From Bacteroidales bacterium (GTDB lineage Bacteria > Bacteroidota > Bacteroidia > Bacteroidales > F082), in NCBI GenBank assembly GCA_017630195.1, contig JAGBVS010000188.1:1-32009 (forward strand): DNA of 32,009 nucleotides, given 5' to 3'. The notes beneath the pieces were generated by a model, which ran no database searches, was not told where the DNA came from, and was given only the letters and a program-made list of their open reading frames with translations. Below are positions 7,770 to 16,481 of the stretch, in pieces. Numbering within the stretch: position 1 is the first letter of the stretch; each line of letters starts with the position of its first letter. Made by a program: the position numbers and the translations under genes.

Positions 7770-10064
7770 TTATTCAACAACAACTTTTTTCACTATCTGT
7801 TTGCCATCAACATCTATATTCAAGAAATAAATTCCGGCATTGACTCCTCTTAAACTTATCTCAAAAGCATTGTTTTTTTCTTTTGACTTATGTACAACTT
7901 GTCCGTTAACGTTTAACAGTGTCCATATTATCTCCTCACATTTTTCCTCAACAGAAATTCTGACAACATCTTTTGCTGGATTAGGATAAATAGCAACATT
8001 GTCGTGTCTATCTTCAACATCAATTATCGTTTCACCGCCTATGCATCTTATCGCAGCCTTCCATCCAGGATTATTCATCGCATAATCAGAAAGGAAGCGA
8101 AATGTAAGAGTTCCTTCTGCGTTTGTAGCTGTATATGTTCCTGCATTACCGCCACTTATCACTGCAATACATTCTGAATCTGCAACAGCGTTTCCATCAT
8201 AAATTCGGAGAATATCGTAGCCTTCTTCTGTCGAAAACTCCAAGAATTCTACTTGAATCATAGCGCCTTGTGTTGCCGGCTTAAATGTCATGACATGAAA
8301 ATCATTATCAGGATAATTATTTGAAGGACCGCCAGAATCAAAGAACAACGCATTGCATGTCGTTATTGTCGCATCCTTCATATTGTACGATTCCGACACA
8401 TTGACATAAGATTCTTTTGTTATCGATTCCACGTCACCTTCTTGATTTGATACAGTGAGTGTAACATCGTATGTTCCAACTTCTTTGTATTTTACTGAAG
8501 GATTTTGTTCATTTGAAGTAGCAGGTTCACCTCCTTCAAACGTCCAATTCCAGCTCACCACATCGCCCCATGACTCATCTGTAAAATCAACAGTCGTTCC
8601 TATTGCCACATTTGTTTCAGAAGCGTCAAAATCTGGAATCAAGCCTTCACCTGATTCAAGCTCCACATTTAATGTAACAGTTTCACCATCTACCACTGTT
8701 ACATCATATTGCGCCGGAATGTATCCTTCAGCCCTAACTTCAACGGTATATGTTCCAGCCTTTATTGGACGATGATAATCACCGAGAGGAAGTTGCGACT
8801 CAACCTTTGAATAATCATGGTCATGATTCAAGATTTCTATTGTCGCCTTCAAAGGCTGTTTTGTCGCAGCATCTTTAACTGTTCCATGTATGCCAAACAA
8901 AGCCTGATTCATATAGGCAAATATAGAATTAAAATTATATTCCCAGAAAGTAGGGAGTTTTGATGCCGAAGGACATTTTGTCGTTGAACATTCTATAGTA
9001 ACCTCACGACATTGATGATAATAATTCATATAATCTTGACGGCCGCCTCCGATTCTATACCAATCCGCACCGTTTGTAATACCGTTTTCCTCATCTGTCA
9101 TATATGTCGGATCTGTTGACTGAGCCGCATTCTGTGCAAGGTCGGCGTATTCACGACTTACGAGTTGCCACCAAGCATCATCAGCATGACGTGCATAATC
9201 GTTATCCCAAGGATAGTTCATCAACTCTGCGCCACCATGATAGTGAGCAGCCATTGTAAATTGATAATCTTCAGCAAAATCCATAAACCATTGTGTTTCT
9301 AATGCATAAGATTCATTATCAGGATGTGAGCCATCAACAGGATCTGGATAATTACGATTCATATCAACGCCGAAAGCATTATAACGGCTTGCTCCACTAA
9401 CCGTATGATTTCCATTTTTATAAGTTCCATCAGGATTAGCGTTAGGACAGATAAACAAATCTAAATTGTCGATAATATTTTTTACTTCAGGCAAATCTTG
9501 ATTAGCAAGAAGATAATCGATGAGACGAAGCATCATAACATATCCTGTGGTTTCATCTCCGTGAATTGTTGAGCCATACAAGAATTTAGGTTTACCATCA
9601 CTTTCGCCATTATTTATTCTCACCAACAATATCTTACGACCACTTTGAAGCGTTCCAAGCTCTATCAAAGAGCAATTTTCAGAATATGTCTCAGCAAACT
9701 CTTCCATCATAGCTACATACGCTTCGTAAGTTGGATATTCATCCCAATTATATTCTGTACGCGATTTACCATCAAACATTTTGTGTTCTTCCAACATTGA
9801 TGGAGGGGTCAACAAAATTGGATTCAAGCCCAAAGACAAAAAATCTTCATATTGCTTATTATTAGCGTAAGCTGTTACTGTTTTGCCACTTACCTTATCT
9901 ATAGAAACGATTTTTGCTATTTCTTTCAACGATTTAAAATCTTCTGTTTCAAAACTGAAATAGTATTCATTACGCTCTTTCATCATTGATTGAAGTTCAT
10001 TTTGCTGAGCCAACATATTCAATGATAATATAGTAAAGAACAAAAATGCAAATAAAGATTTCAT
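7770..10064 (-). CDS. Secreted M14 zinc carboxypeptidase with PKD, CUB and T9SS sorting domains
   Basis: A multidomain exported peptidase of 764 residues from the ATG at 10064; the frame continues nine bases upstream to a TTG. Order: signal peptide (MKSLFAFLFFTILSLNMLAQ), propeptide-like region, M14 catalytic domain (~110-385) with zinc ligands in IHGDE (His ~168, Glu ~171) and AAHYHGG (~275), and the catalytic Glu in TIECST (~360). Then come a carboxypeptidase regulatory-like domain (~390-470), a PKD domain (~480-560, SWNWTFEGG), a CUB-like domain (~575-675, GYDILRIYDG) and a T9SS type A sorting domain starting at YPNPAKDVV (~690-764). It should cross the outer membrane by T9SS and trim C-terminal residues from proteins or peptides at the surface. 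It follows dapA directly and probably shares its promoter. Confidence 0.92.
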   Translation of the reverse strand: MKSLFAFLFFTILSLNMLAQQNELQSMMKERNEYYFSFETEDFKSLKEIAKIVSIDKVSGKTVTAYANNKQYEDFLSLGLNPILLTPPSMLEEHKMFDGKSRTEYNWDEYPTYEAYVAMMEEFAETYSENCSLIELGTLQSGRKILLVRINNGESDGKPKFLYGSTIHGDETTGYVMMLRLIDYLLANQDLPEVKNIIDNLDLFICPNANPDGTYKNGNHTVSGASRYNAFGVDMNRNYPDPVDGSHPDNESYALETQWFMDFAEDYQFTMAAHYHGGAELMNYPWDNDYARHADDAWWQLVSREYADLAQNAAQSTDPTYMTDEENGITNGADWYRIGGGRQDYMNYYHQCREVTIECSTTKCPSASKLPTFWEYNFNSIFAYMNQALFGIHGTVKDAATKQPLKATIEILNHDHDYSKVESQLPLGDYHRPIKAGTYTVEVRAEGYIPAQYDVTVVDGETVTLNVELESGEGLIPDFDASETNVAIGTTVDFTDESWGDVVSWNWTFEGGEPATSNEQNPSVKYKEVGTYDVTLTVSNQEGDVESITKESYVNVSESYNMKDATITTCNALFFDSGGPSNNYPDNDFHVMTFKPATQGAMIQVEFLEFSTEEGYDILRIYDGNAVADSECIAVISGGNAGTYTATNAEGTLTFRFLSDYAMNNPGWKAAIRCIGGETIIDVEDRHDNVAIYPNPAKDVVRISVEEKCEEIIWTLLNVNGQVVHKSKEKNNAFEISLRGVNAGIYFLNIDVDGKQIVKKVVVE

Positions 10065-10073
10065 AATTAGCAA

Positions 10074-10961
10074 TTATTTGTTATACAAGATTTTATATTC
10101 CTTTTCCAAATCATTTTTAACATTGTCATTGACAGTCACCAAAGGCAGGCGGAGAACATTTTTGCAAAGATTCTGCTGAGCCATAAGACATTTGATACCA
10201 GCAGGATTTCCATCTGCGAAAATAAGGCTATTCATATTGAGCATCTTATAATGAAGAGGAAGAGCAGTTTTTGCATCGTCGTTCAACATAGACTTGACCA
10301 TTTTACAGAAAACATCAGGATAGCCATTAGCGGCGACAGAGATAACGCCTTTTGCGCCAAGAGCCATCATTGGCTGAGTCAGGCCATCGTCACCGGAAAG
10401 AACATCAAAATCGGACGGTTTATCTCGCAATATTTCCATTATTTGCTGCAAGTTACCCGAGGCTTCCTTTACAGCAATGATATTTTTATGTTTTGCTAAT
10501 TCCACGCAAGTTGATGCTTGAAGGTTAACGCCCACCCTGCCTGGAACATTGTACAAAATCACAGGAACCGGGGAATTGTCGGCAACAGCCTCAAAATGAG
10601 CTTTCATGCCTCTTTGATTTGGTTTATTGTAATATGGGACGACACTCAAAATTCCGTCTATATCAGTAAAATCTTGGTTTTTAATATTTTGAAGCAAAGC
10701 CATTGTATTATTTCCGCCCATTCCCAACATAATTGGGCAGCGGCCTTTAGCAACCTTCACTATTGTCTTCAATACATTATTCTTCTCCTCTTGAGTCAGC
10801 GTAGGCGCTTCCGAGGTAGTTCCAAGAGCGACCATAAAGTCGGCGCCGTTTGACAATGTAAATTCTACAATATTCTCAAGTGATTTATAATCAACGGAAA
10901 AATCTTCATTAAATGGAGTGATAAGGGCAACTCCTGTGCCGACAAATGGATTATTTTTCAT
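10074..10961 (-). CDS. dapA: 4-hydroxy-tetrahydrodipicolinate synthase DapA
   Basis: Condenses pyruvate with aspartate semialdehyde in the lysine/diaminopimelate pathway, a cytoplasmic tetrameric TIM-barrel enzyme. The 295-residue protein shows GTGVALITPF at the start, the LGTTSEAPTLTQEE motif (~44-58), the catalytic Tyr in ILYNVPGR (~138) and the Schiff-base Lys in AVKEASGN (K165), with the GVISVAANGYP segment near 210. The start overlaps the DUF6913 stop by 11 bases and the stop is followed at once by the peptidase, so the three genes are one transcription unit. Confidence 0.96.
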   Translation of the reverse strand: MKNNPFVGTGVALITPFNEDFSVDYKSLENIVEFTLSNGADFMVALGTTSEAPTLTQEEKNNVLKTIVKVAKGRCPIMLGMGGNNTMALLQNIKNQDFTDIDGILSVVPYYNKPNQRGMKAHFEAVADNSPVPVILYNVPGRVGVNLQASTCVELAKHKNIIAVKEASGNLQQIMEILRDKPSDFDVLSGDDGLTQPMMALGAKGVISVAANGYPDVFCKMVKSMLNDDAKTALPLHYKMLNMNSLIFADGNPAGIKCLMAQQNLCKNVLRLPLVTVNDNVKNDLEKEYKILYNK

Positions 10962-11493
10962 TTTTATTTCCAGATAACATCAATAAATACTTATATATAA
11001 TTTTCATACGCTCAACCTCATCTTTTTCAATTCCGCAATCAACGATAAGGTCATGTAGCTGCATATTGATTTTAGAATGTCCAATTTTGAAGGACGAATT
11101 CACACATGAAACAAGATAATCGTTAAGCATGTTTTTATTATTGTCTGAAAGATTTACAAACAAATCATCAGAAAAAGACCTCAAAAGCGCTTCTTTTTCT
11201 TTTTTCAGAATGCCAAAAACTTTAAAATCTTTTTTAACGATATAAATTATTGAATCATTTTGAAGTTGATCGTCTGGCAAGGTTTCACTTAAAACAACAA
11301 ATCTCAGTTTTCGAGGATTCAATGTATTTCTGACAAATTGCTCTATCGATTTAATATCTTTTTTTTGATTATCGTCAATTAAGATTGCCATTACAGGAGA
11401 CTTCATTATATCGGGAAACTTCAACAATCTTTTTTGCTGTAAATTTCTCTTAATATTTTTTCTCCTAAAAAAAAGTATTAACGACTTAAACAT
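10951..11493 (-). CDS. DUF6913 family protein
   Basis: A 180-residue protein without a signal peptide. A basic N-terminus (residues 3-25, rich in K and R: FFRRKNIKRNLQQKRLLKF) is followed by an alpha/beta body with MAILIDDNQKKDIKSIEQFV and DLFVNLSDNNKNMLNDYLV. It matches the small Bacteroidetes family DUF6913, which I recall as a frequent upstream neighbour of dapA. Function unknown; no catalytic motif is visible. It overlaps dapA by 11 bases, which suggests translational coupling. Confidence 0.68.
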   Translation of the reverse strand: MFKSLILFFRRKNIKRNLQQKRLLKFPDIMKSPVMAILIDDNQKKDIKSIEQFVRNTLNPRKLRFVVLSETLPDDQLQNDSIIYIVKKDFKVFGILKKEKEALLRSFSDDLFVNLSDNNKNMLNDYLVSCVNSSFKIGHSKINMQLHDLIVDCGIEKDEVERMKIIYKYLLMLSGNKNEK

Positions 11494-11511
11494 TTTTCAG
11501 TATTTAATATG

Positions 11512-11519
11512 CAAATATA
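11512..11519 (-). promoter_or_regulatory. -7 promoter element of the DUF6913-dapA-peptidase operon
   Basis: TATATTTG on the minus strand, 18 bases before the ATG at 11493. It lies in the divergent gap shared with the MBL-fold gene on the plus strand. The -33 box is not clear. Confidence 0.5.
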
Positions 11520-11563
11520 CATATTAATATCAAATATCAGAACAATTTTTTCTTAATATTTTT

Positions 11564-11571
11564 TATCTTTG
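11564..11571 (+). promoter_or_regulatory. -7 promoter element of the MBL-fold gene
   Basis: TATCTTTG on the plus strand, 16 bases before the first ATG (11588). It fits TAnnTTTG exactly and follows an A/T-rich stretch. Confidence 0.6.
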
Positions 11572-11587
11572 CGATGTTTTAAGCATT

Positions 11588-12361
11588 ATGATTATGAAAG
11601 TTACGATTTTAGGTAGCGGCACATCACAAGGTGTTCCAATCATCACATGCAAGTGCGATGTATGTCATTCCAACGACTACAGGGACAAGCGTTTACGCAC
11701 CTCTATCCTTATTGAAACGGAAGATACTACTATTTGCGTTGATGCGGGTCCCGACTTCCGTTATCAGATGTTAAGAGCCAATGTCACAAAATTAGATGCC
11801 ATTTTAATTACTCACGAACACAAAGACCACATTGGTGGTTTAGATGACGCAAGACCTTTGATTTTCGTACAAGGAAAGCCTATGACCGTTTACGCATCAG
11901 CAGAAGCGCAGGAAGAAATTAAAAGAGAATATTCATACGCTTTTGCAAACGAAGACGAGCGATATCCAGGCGCACCTGCTTTTGAACTAATCACAATTGA
12001 TGGAAGTCCGATAAAAATCAACGACTTAACAATAGAACCTATAGAATTGAAACATTTCATATTAAAATCATACGGTTTTAGGATAAACAACTTCGCATAT
12101 ATCACCGATTTAAGTGAACTTTCCCACGAGGCATTTCAAAAACTAATTGGCGTTGAGCATCTAATTATTGAGGCTTTAAGAAAAAGGGAGCACTATTCCC
12201 ATATTAACCTTGAACAAGCCATAGAAATAGCACATAAGCTGAATGTCAAAAAAGCATGGTTCACACATGTCAGTCACGAAATGGGGAAAGCTGCTGATGT
12301 CAACCCTACTCTACCGGAAAACATGATGTTAGCATACGACGGATTGGAAATCGAGATTTAA
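11588..12361 (+). CDS. MBL-fold metallohydrolase, PhnP-like
   Basis: A cytoplasmic metallo-beta-lactamase-fold protein of 257 residues. The Zn site motif ITHEHKDH (H76, H78, D80, H81) is complete. GSGTSQGVP is at the N-terminus, the C-x-C-x2-C set at C21, C23 and C26 resembles the structural zinc site of PhnP, and the later His in ELKHF and THVSHEMG complete the metal centre. PhnP-type enzymes hydrolyse cyclic phosphodiesters, but related proteins act on other phosphodiesters, so the substrate is open. An alternative ATG six bases downstream (11594) gives MKVTILGSG, the usual family start. The gene has its own promoter and no co-directional partner except the S4 gene, which has its own -7 element. 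Confidence 0.85.
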   Translation: MIMKVTILGSGTSQGVPIITCKCDVCHSNDYRDKRLRTSILIETEDTTICVDAGPDFRYQMLRANVTKLDAILITHEHKDHIGGLDDARPLIFVQGKPMTVYASAEAQEEIKREYSYAFANEDERYPGAPAFELITIDGSPIKINDLTIEPIELKHFILKSYGFRINNFAYITDLSELSHEAFQKLIGVEHLIIEALRKREHYSHINLEQAIEIAHKLNVKKAWFTHVSHEMGKAADVNPTLPENMMLAYDGLEIEI

Positions 12362-12412
12362 AACACTATTGGAATTTACACAATCAGAGACATTTCATAA
12401 TACAAAAAACAT

Positions 12413-12420
12413 TATCTTTG
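12413..12420 (+). promoter_or_regulatory. -7 promoter element of the S4-domain gene
   Basis: TATCTTTG, 13 bases before the ATG at 12434, in the 72-base gap after the MBL-fold gene. Confidence 0.6.
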
Positions 12421-12433
12421 CGAAAAAAGAATT

Positions 12434-12658
12434 ATGCAAGAAATCATATTTGAATTAAGAGAGGGTGATGAATTTATTCCATTGATTGCCTTATTAAAAG
12501 CGACAGGACTTGTTGATTCCGGAAGCATGGCACAAGAAGTGGTTACCGCTGGTCTTGTAAAACGCAATAGCGAAACAGAATTGCGCAAACGCGCCAAGAT
12601 AGTATCAGGCGACGTCATCGAATTTGAAGGTTACTTAGTTAAAATAAAAAAATGCTGA
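12434..12658 (+). CDS. Small S4-domain RNA-binding protein
   Basis: A 74-residue protein that is almost entirely one S4 domain. EFIPLIALLKATGLVDSGSM is followed by AQEVVTAGLVKRNSETELRKRAKIVSGDVIEFEG, the fold used by RlmH/HslR/YbcJ-like proteins to bind structured RNA. It is probably a ribosome- or rRNA-associated factor (family inference). Compared with close relatives, the usual SGG-x-A-K turn reads SGSMAQ, so one basic position is missing. The stop codon lies inside the stem of the terminator that follows. Confidence 0.85.
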   Translation: MQEIIFELREGDEFIPLIALLKATGLVDSGSMAQEVVTAGLVKRNSETELRKRAKIVSGDVIEFEGYLVKIKKC

Positions 12659-12681
12659 GACGTGTCTCAGCATTTTTTTAT
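12651..12681. terminator. Bidirectional intrinsic terminator between convergent genes
   Basis: A perfect 11-bp stem (12651-12661 with 12664-12674) with a two-base minimal gap (in practice a four-base loop) is flanked by A and T runs, so it works on both strands. It holds the stop codon of the S4 gene in its left arm, and the stop codon of the gamma-carbonic anhydrase gene sits in the right flanking T-run. Confidence 0.92.
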
Positions 12682-13202
12682 TTATAGTTGTTTTCATCCA
12701 AGAACCATTCTTTGTACATAAGATAGCCTTGAGCATTAGAATGAGCCATCTGGCCTACTGTTTCTGAAGCATCTTTCACTTTCTTTGCCGGTACGCCTGC
12801 ATACACGCCAGGTTCCAAGACACTGTTGCTCAGCACAACACTTCCGGCTGCAATCACAGTATTATCCGGTATCACAGCATTATCCATCAAAATAGCGCCC
12901 ATTCCAACAAGCACGTTATTACCCACTTTTGCACCATGTATGATAGCATTATGTCCTACAGAGACATCATTGCCAATTTCACAAACGGACCTCTGATATA
13001 ATGTATGCAACACTGCACCATCTTGAATATTAACTCTATCACCAATCTTAATGGTATTAACATCACCTCTCAAAACAGCGCCATACCAAATACTGCAGTC
13101 ATCGCCCATTGTAACATCACCCACCACAGCGGCAGTCTCTGCTATAAAACAATTATTTCCAATTTTTGGTTTGCAACCATTCAATTCCTTAATTAAAGCC
13201 AT
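12678..13202 (-). CDS. Gamma-type carbonic anhydrase family protein (hexapeptide repeat)
   Basis: A left-handed beta-helix protein of 174 residues. Hexapeptide repeats run from ~11 to ~140, and the three zinc ligands of the family are at the right spacing: H66 in AVLHT, H84 and H89 in SVGHNAIIHG. RGDVNTIKIG and YAGVPAKKVK are also standard for the YrdA/CaiE/gamma-CA group. It is probably a cytoplasmic trimer. Many members hydrate CO2, but activity has not been shown for all, so the reaction is an inference. It starts two bases after the NifX-like gene and is transcribed with it. Confidence 0.88.
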   Translation of the reverse strand: MALIKELNGCKPKIGNNCFIAETAAVVGDVTMGDDCSIWYGAVLRGDVNTIKIGDRVNIQDGAVLHTLYQRSVCEIGNDVSVGHNAIIHGAKVGNNVLVGMGAILMDNAVIPDNTVIAAGSVVLSNSVLEPGVYAGVPAKKVKDASETVGQMAHSNAQGYLMYKEWFLDENNYK

Positions 13203-13204
13203 AT

Positions 13205-13597
13205 TTATATTTTGAGTTTTATATTATGAGCATCTATTTTATCAGTTTTATCACCGCATTCATGTTCTGTGCATCCCATTCCAGAATCCACGATTTTTCC
13301 TTCGAGATATGATTTGACAAGCTCATCTACATTACCAGAGCAGCCACGAATCACATCGATGTTATGAGCATTGAGCTTATTTTTTGCGCCTTCGCCCATA
13401 TTTCCTGCAAGCATCATAACGACACCTAATTCTTGCAAATCAGCAGCGATTCCCGATTTACATCCGCATCCTTGAGGAGATGCCATAGTCTCTCTATTTG
13501 TAATATTATTATCTTCTATAGTAAAAATAGTGTAATGGTCACAATGTCCGAAATGATCATCTACACGTTCACCTCTTGTTGGAACTGCAATTTTCAT
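13205..13597 (-). CDS. NifX/NifB-like dinitrogenase cofactor-domain protein
   Basis: A 130-residue protein of the Nitro_FeMo-Co (NifX/NifY/VnfX-like) family: MKIAVPTRGERVDDHFGHCDHYTIF at the N-terminus, a Gly/Cys motif PQGCGCKSG, then AAELQ-like and LAGNMGEGAKNKL segments. These small proteins bind iron-sulfur or iron-molybdenum clusters in nitrogen fixers, but many anaerobes without nitrogenase carry stand-alone copies whose task is unknown. The tail (~105-130) has an extra C and H-rich GMGCTEHECG segment that could hold another metal. No nif gene is nearby. First gene of a two-gene operon with gamma-carbonic anhydrase. Confidence 0.85.
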   Translation of the reverse strand: MKIAVPTRGERVDDHFGHCDHYTIFTIEDNNITNRETMASPQGCGCKSGIAADLQELGVVMMLAGNMGEGAKNKLNAHNIDVIRGCSGNVDELVKSYLEGKIVDSGMGCTEHECGDKTDKIDAHNIKLKI

Positions 13598-13636
13598 CTA
13601 TGATAATTATTTAATTAAATGACAATTTATTATTTG

Positions 13637-13644
13637 CAAAGATA
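13637..13644 (-). promoter_or_regulatory. -7 promoter element of the NifX-like/gamma-CA operon
   Basis: TATCTTTG on the minus strand, about 40 bases before the ATG at 13597 in a 95-base gap. Confidence 0.6.
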
Positions 13645-13692
13645 CTTATTTTTGAGTTTCAGATTCATCGTCATTTCAAATAAATTTAAACT

Positions 13693-14925
13693 TTATTCAA
13701 TGCCATCAACTCGCAAATTCATTATTTCTGAAGGCGATTTGCCAGACAGATACAAGTCTCTCATTTTATTCATATAGGGCTCAACATGTGAAAAGAAATA
13801 ATACAATCCATCACAAAGTGAATTCAATCCACATTTGCCAGACTCCGTCTTAGCGAATCTATGTTTCGGGCATTCTCCGTGACATAGATGGAAACATCTA
13901 CATTTCAGGCATTTATATGGGAGAGCATTTCTTTTATCTATACCAAATTCCGTCATCTTTTGGGACGACACGATTTCTTGCAAAGATATTTCATTAATAT
14001 TTCCCAATTTATATTGCGGATATACGAAATGGTCGCACGGATAAATATCGCCATTATGTTCAACGACAGCATTTGCCCCGCAGGTCTCCGAATACACGCA
14101 AGTTCCAGGATTGAGTCCGCAACAGTTTGCCAGTGTAGAATCAAACATATTCACGAAATAATGTCCCACATCATTTCTAACCCAGTAATCAAAAATGTCG
14201 CACATAAACTTTCCATATTCAAGCGAATCTACAGACCAAGATGTCACCTTTGAATTAGCCGAATCAGGAGACGTTATATTGTTACTGTCGTCAACATATT
14301 CAAGAACAGGCATAAACTGCATATAACGGCTTCCTATTTTTTTCAAGAAATCATACACCTCAAGTCCCCTACCCTCATTAGCTTTGTTTATTGTTGTCAT
14401 TGTATTAAACTCAACGCCATATCGATGCAGCAATTCTATTCCACTCATCACCTTATGAAAAGTAGGAGAATCACCTTTATATCTTCTATATTTGTCATGA
14501 ACATCTTGCGGTCCATCAATCGAAATCCCTACAAGAAAATCATTGTATTTAAAGAACGATGCAAATTCAGCATTCAACAACGTCCCATTTGTTTGCACCG
14601 TATTATAAATTTTCTTATCCCCCTTATATTTTCTTTGCAGTTTCACTATCGTTTCAAAATAATCAAGACCTAACAATAAAGGCTCGCCCCCATGCCAGTC
14701 GAACGTAACCTCATCATTGCCGTTTATCTCAATATACTCTCTGATACATTTTTCAAGCATCTCAACCGGCATCACCGATTCATTCTTATACAGTCTGAGC
14801 TTATCTAGATAATAACAATACGAACAATTCAAATTACAAGCAGAGCCTATAGGTTTAAACATCATATTAAACCTCAGAGGTTTAGATATTCTAACTGCAT
14901 CTGAAAAAGTAAGAGTCGTTTTCAA
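13693..14925 (-). CDS. Anaerobic sulfatase-maturating enzyme (radical SAM, SPASM)
   Basis: Converts the active-site Ser or Cys of sulfatases to formylglycine without oxygen, in the cytoplasm. The 410-residue protein has the radical-SAM CxxxCxxC set at C30, C34 and C37 (SACNLNCSYCYY), WHGGEPLL for SAM contact, and two auxiliary-cluster Cys groups (CCGLNPGTCVYSETCG and CLKCRCFHLCHGEC). The Asp of PCDHFVYP is the family's proposed base. The only in-frame start giving the usual ~20-residue N-terminal lead is a TTG at 14925; the first ATG would be at 14865. It lies 43 bases downstream of the sulfatase gene, its likely substrate. Confidence 0.93.
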   Translation of the reverse strand: MKTTLTFSDAVRISKPLRFNMMFKPIGSACNLNCSYCYYLDKLRLYKNESVMPVEMLEKCIREYIEINGNDEVTFDWHGGEPLLLGLDYFETIVKLQRKYKGDKKIYNTVQTNGTLLNAEFASFFKYNDFLVGISIDGPQDVHDKYRRYKGDSPTFHKVMSGIELLHRYGVEFNTMTTINKANEGRGLEVYDFLKKIGSRYMQFMPVLEYVDDSNNITSPDSANSKVTSWSVDSLEYGKFMCDIFDYWVRNDVGHYFVNMFDSTLANCCGLNPGTCVYSETCGANAVVEHNGDIYPCDHFVYPQYKLGNINEISLQEIVSSQKMTEFGIDKRNALPYKCLKCRCFHLCHGECPKHRFAKTESGKCGLNSLCDGLYYFFSHVEPYMNKMRDLYLSGKSPSEIMNLRVDGIE

Positions 14926-14968
14926 TTTAGTAGTTATAATTGACTGTTAACAATAGCTTTAACAATTC

Positions 14969-16447
14969 TTATTGGAACTTAAACAAGTCAGAGTCCGTCC
15001 TTGACACTTTCATCAGAGAATCGAATTCATCAACTATTTCCGGATATTTTTCTGCGATATTATTTTTTTCCGATATATCTTCTATAAGATTATATAATTC
15101 TATTTTTCCGTTATTATGAACATCATATCTCACCGCTTTCCAGTCACCTTTTCTTATAGCCTGTCTGCCATTATTTTCATGAAATTCCCAATAGAGATAA
15201 TCATGTTCTTTTTGTTTGCCATTGTCTTTAAGCTCATCGAGATATGAAATGCCGTCAATATTTTCCGGGAGTTCAGCCTTGATAATTTCAGCCACTGTCG
15301 GCATAAAATCCCAGAACGCAGAAACGTGTTCTGACTTAGAGTTTTTCTTCACAACGTTGTTCCATTTAACTATGAAAGGCACTCTTATACCACCTTCGTA
15401 CAAGTCGCGTTTATAACCACGCAACTCGCCATTACTGTTAAAGAAATCAGGGTCAGCTCCGCCTTCAAGATGAGGTCCGTTATCCGAAGTAAAAACAATC
15501 ATAGTGTTATCAGCGATTCCCAAGCTATCCAAAGTAGCGCAAATATCGCCCACTTGTTTATCGAGGACCGAAATCATTGCAGCAAATGTAGCATGAGTAT
15601 ATTTCTGTGAGCCATAGCCACCGTTTTTATAATACTCTCCTTCATCGCATCCATTGTATGCCACTTCTTTTTCGAAGACAGAATCTCCGGCAAAAGGCAG
15701 CAGTTCTTTCTCTGGCACTTTCAATTCTGCATGAGGGATAACCGATGTGTACCACATAAAGAACGTCGTATCTTTATTTTCCTTAATGAAATCGATAGCT
15801 TCATTATGAATAATATAAGGTGCGTAGTCATCTTCATTTTGGTCTTTATTACCATCAAGCATTATTTTTTCGTCATTATGCCAAAGATGATAAGGGTAAT
15901 AATTATGAGCCTGACGTTGGCAATTATATCCGAAGAACTCATCTACGCTTTGATTTTCGGGAGCGCCTTCTGTGCCAGGAGCTCCGAGTCCCCATTTACC
16001 GAACACTGATGTCTTATACCCATTATCTTTCAACATCTTAAATATGGTATAAGTATCTGAAGGCATAGGATGTTGGCCTTCAACGGGCATCTCTTTATTA
16101 CCTCTGATGACCGTATGGCCTGTATGTTGACCTGTTATGAGGCAGCTCCTTGATGGCGCACTAACCGATGAGCCTGAATAATGTTGAGCGAACATCATTC
16201 CTTGGGACGCAAGTTTGTCAATATTTGGGGTAGAGAATTTATTTTGTCCCATACATGCCAAATCCGCATATCCCAAATCATCAGCGAGAACAAAGATTAT
16301 ATTAGGATTATCTTTTTGACCATCACCATGTCTATGACTTTCAACAATGGCGATAGTCGCAACCGTTGGAATACATGACGACAATGTCATTGCCGTCAAT
16401 ACTACCGGAGAATATCTCATAATTTGTTTGCGTCTCTCTTTTTTCAT
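14969..16447 (-). CDS. Serine-type sulfatase, predicted lipoprotein
   Basis: A 492-residue sulfatase. The chosen ATG at 16447 lies downstream of both candidate -7 elements; the frame extends further up to a TTG at 16525, which a transcript from either would not contain. A basic start and hydrophobic stretch end in the lipobox LSSC (Cys25). The metal site begins with NIIFVLADDLGY (D56, D57). The formylglycine motif is S96-A-P-S-R100, so Ser is the residue to be modified and the enzyme depends on an anSME rather than on the aerobic system. TSDNGPHLEGGA is the second metal and substrate region. As a surface or periplasmic lipoprotein it would remove sulfate from host or algal glycans; the exact substrate cannot be told. 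Transcribed with the maturase gene. Confidence 0.93.
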   Translation of the reverse strand: MKKERRKQIMRYSPVVLTAMTLSSCIPTVATIAIVESHRHGDGQKDNPNIIFVLADDLGYADLACMGQNKFSTPNIDKLASQGMMFAQHYSGSSVSAPSRSCLITGQHTGHTVIRGNKEMPVEGQHPMPSDTYTIFKMLKDNGYKTSVFGKWGLGAPGTEGAPENQSVDEFFGYNCQRQAHNYYPYHLWHNDEKIMLDGNKDQNEDDYAPYIIHNEAIDFIKENKDTTFFMWYTSVIPHAELKVPEKELLPFAGDSVFEKEVAYNGCDEGEYYKNGGYGSQKYTHATFAAMISVLDKQVGDICATLDSLGIADNTMIVFTSDNGPHLEGGADPDFFNSNGELRGYKRDLYEGGIRVPFIVKWNNVVKKNSKSEHVSAFWDFMPTVAEIIKAELPENIDGISYLDELKDNGKQKEHDYLYWEFHENNGRQAIRKGDWKAVRYDVHNNGKIELYNLIEDISEKNNIAEKYPEIVDEFDSLMKVSRTDSDLFKFQ

Positions 16448-16473
16448 CAGCGTCAATCCTTTATTAAGCCTTA

Positions 16474-16481
16474 CAAAGATA
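16474..16481 (-). promoter_or_regulatory. -7 promoter element of the sulfatase-maturase operon
   Basis: TATCTTTG on the minus strand, 26 bases before the ATG at 16447. A second candidate, TATATTTG at 16523-16530, lies upstream. Both exclude the 16525 start of the sulfatase frame. Confidence 0.55.

Noticed and set aside
13205-13597. NifX-like gene as a sign of nitrogen fixation
   Set aside because: No nifHDKEN or nifB gene is in the window, and stand-alone members of this family are common in non-fixing anaerobes.
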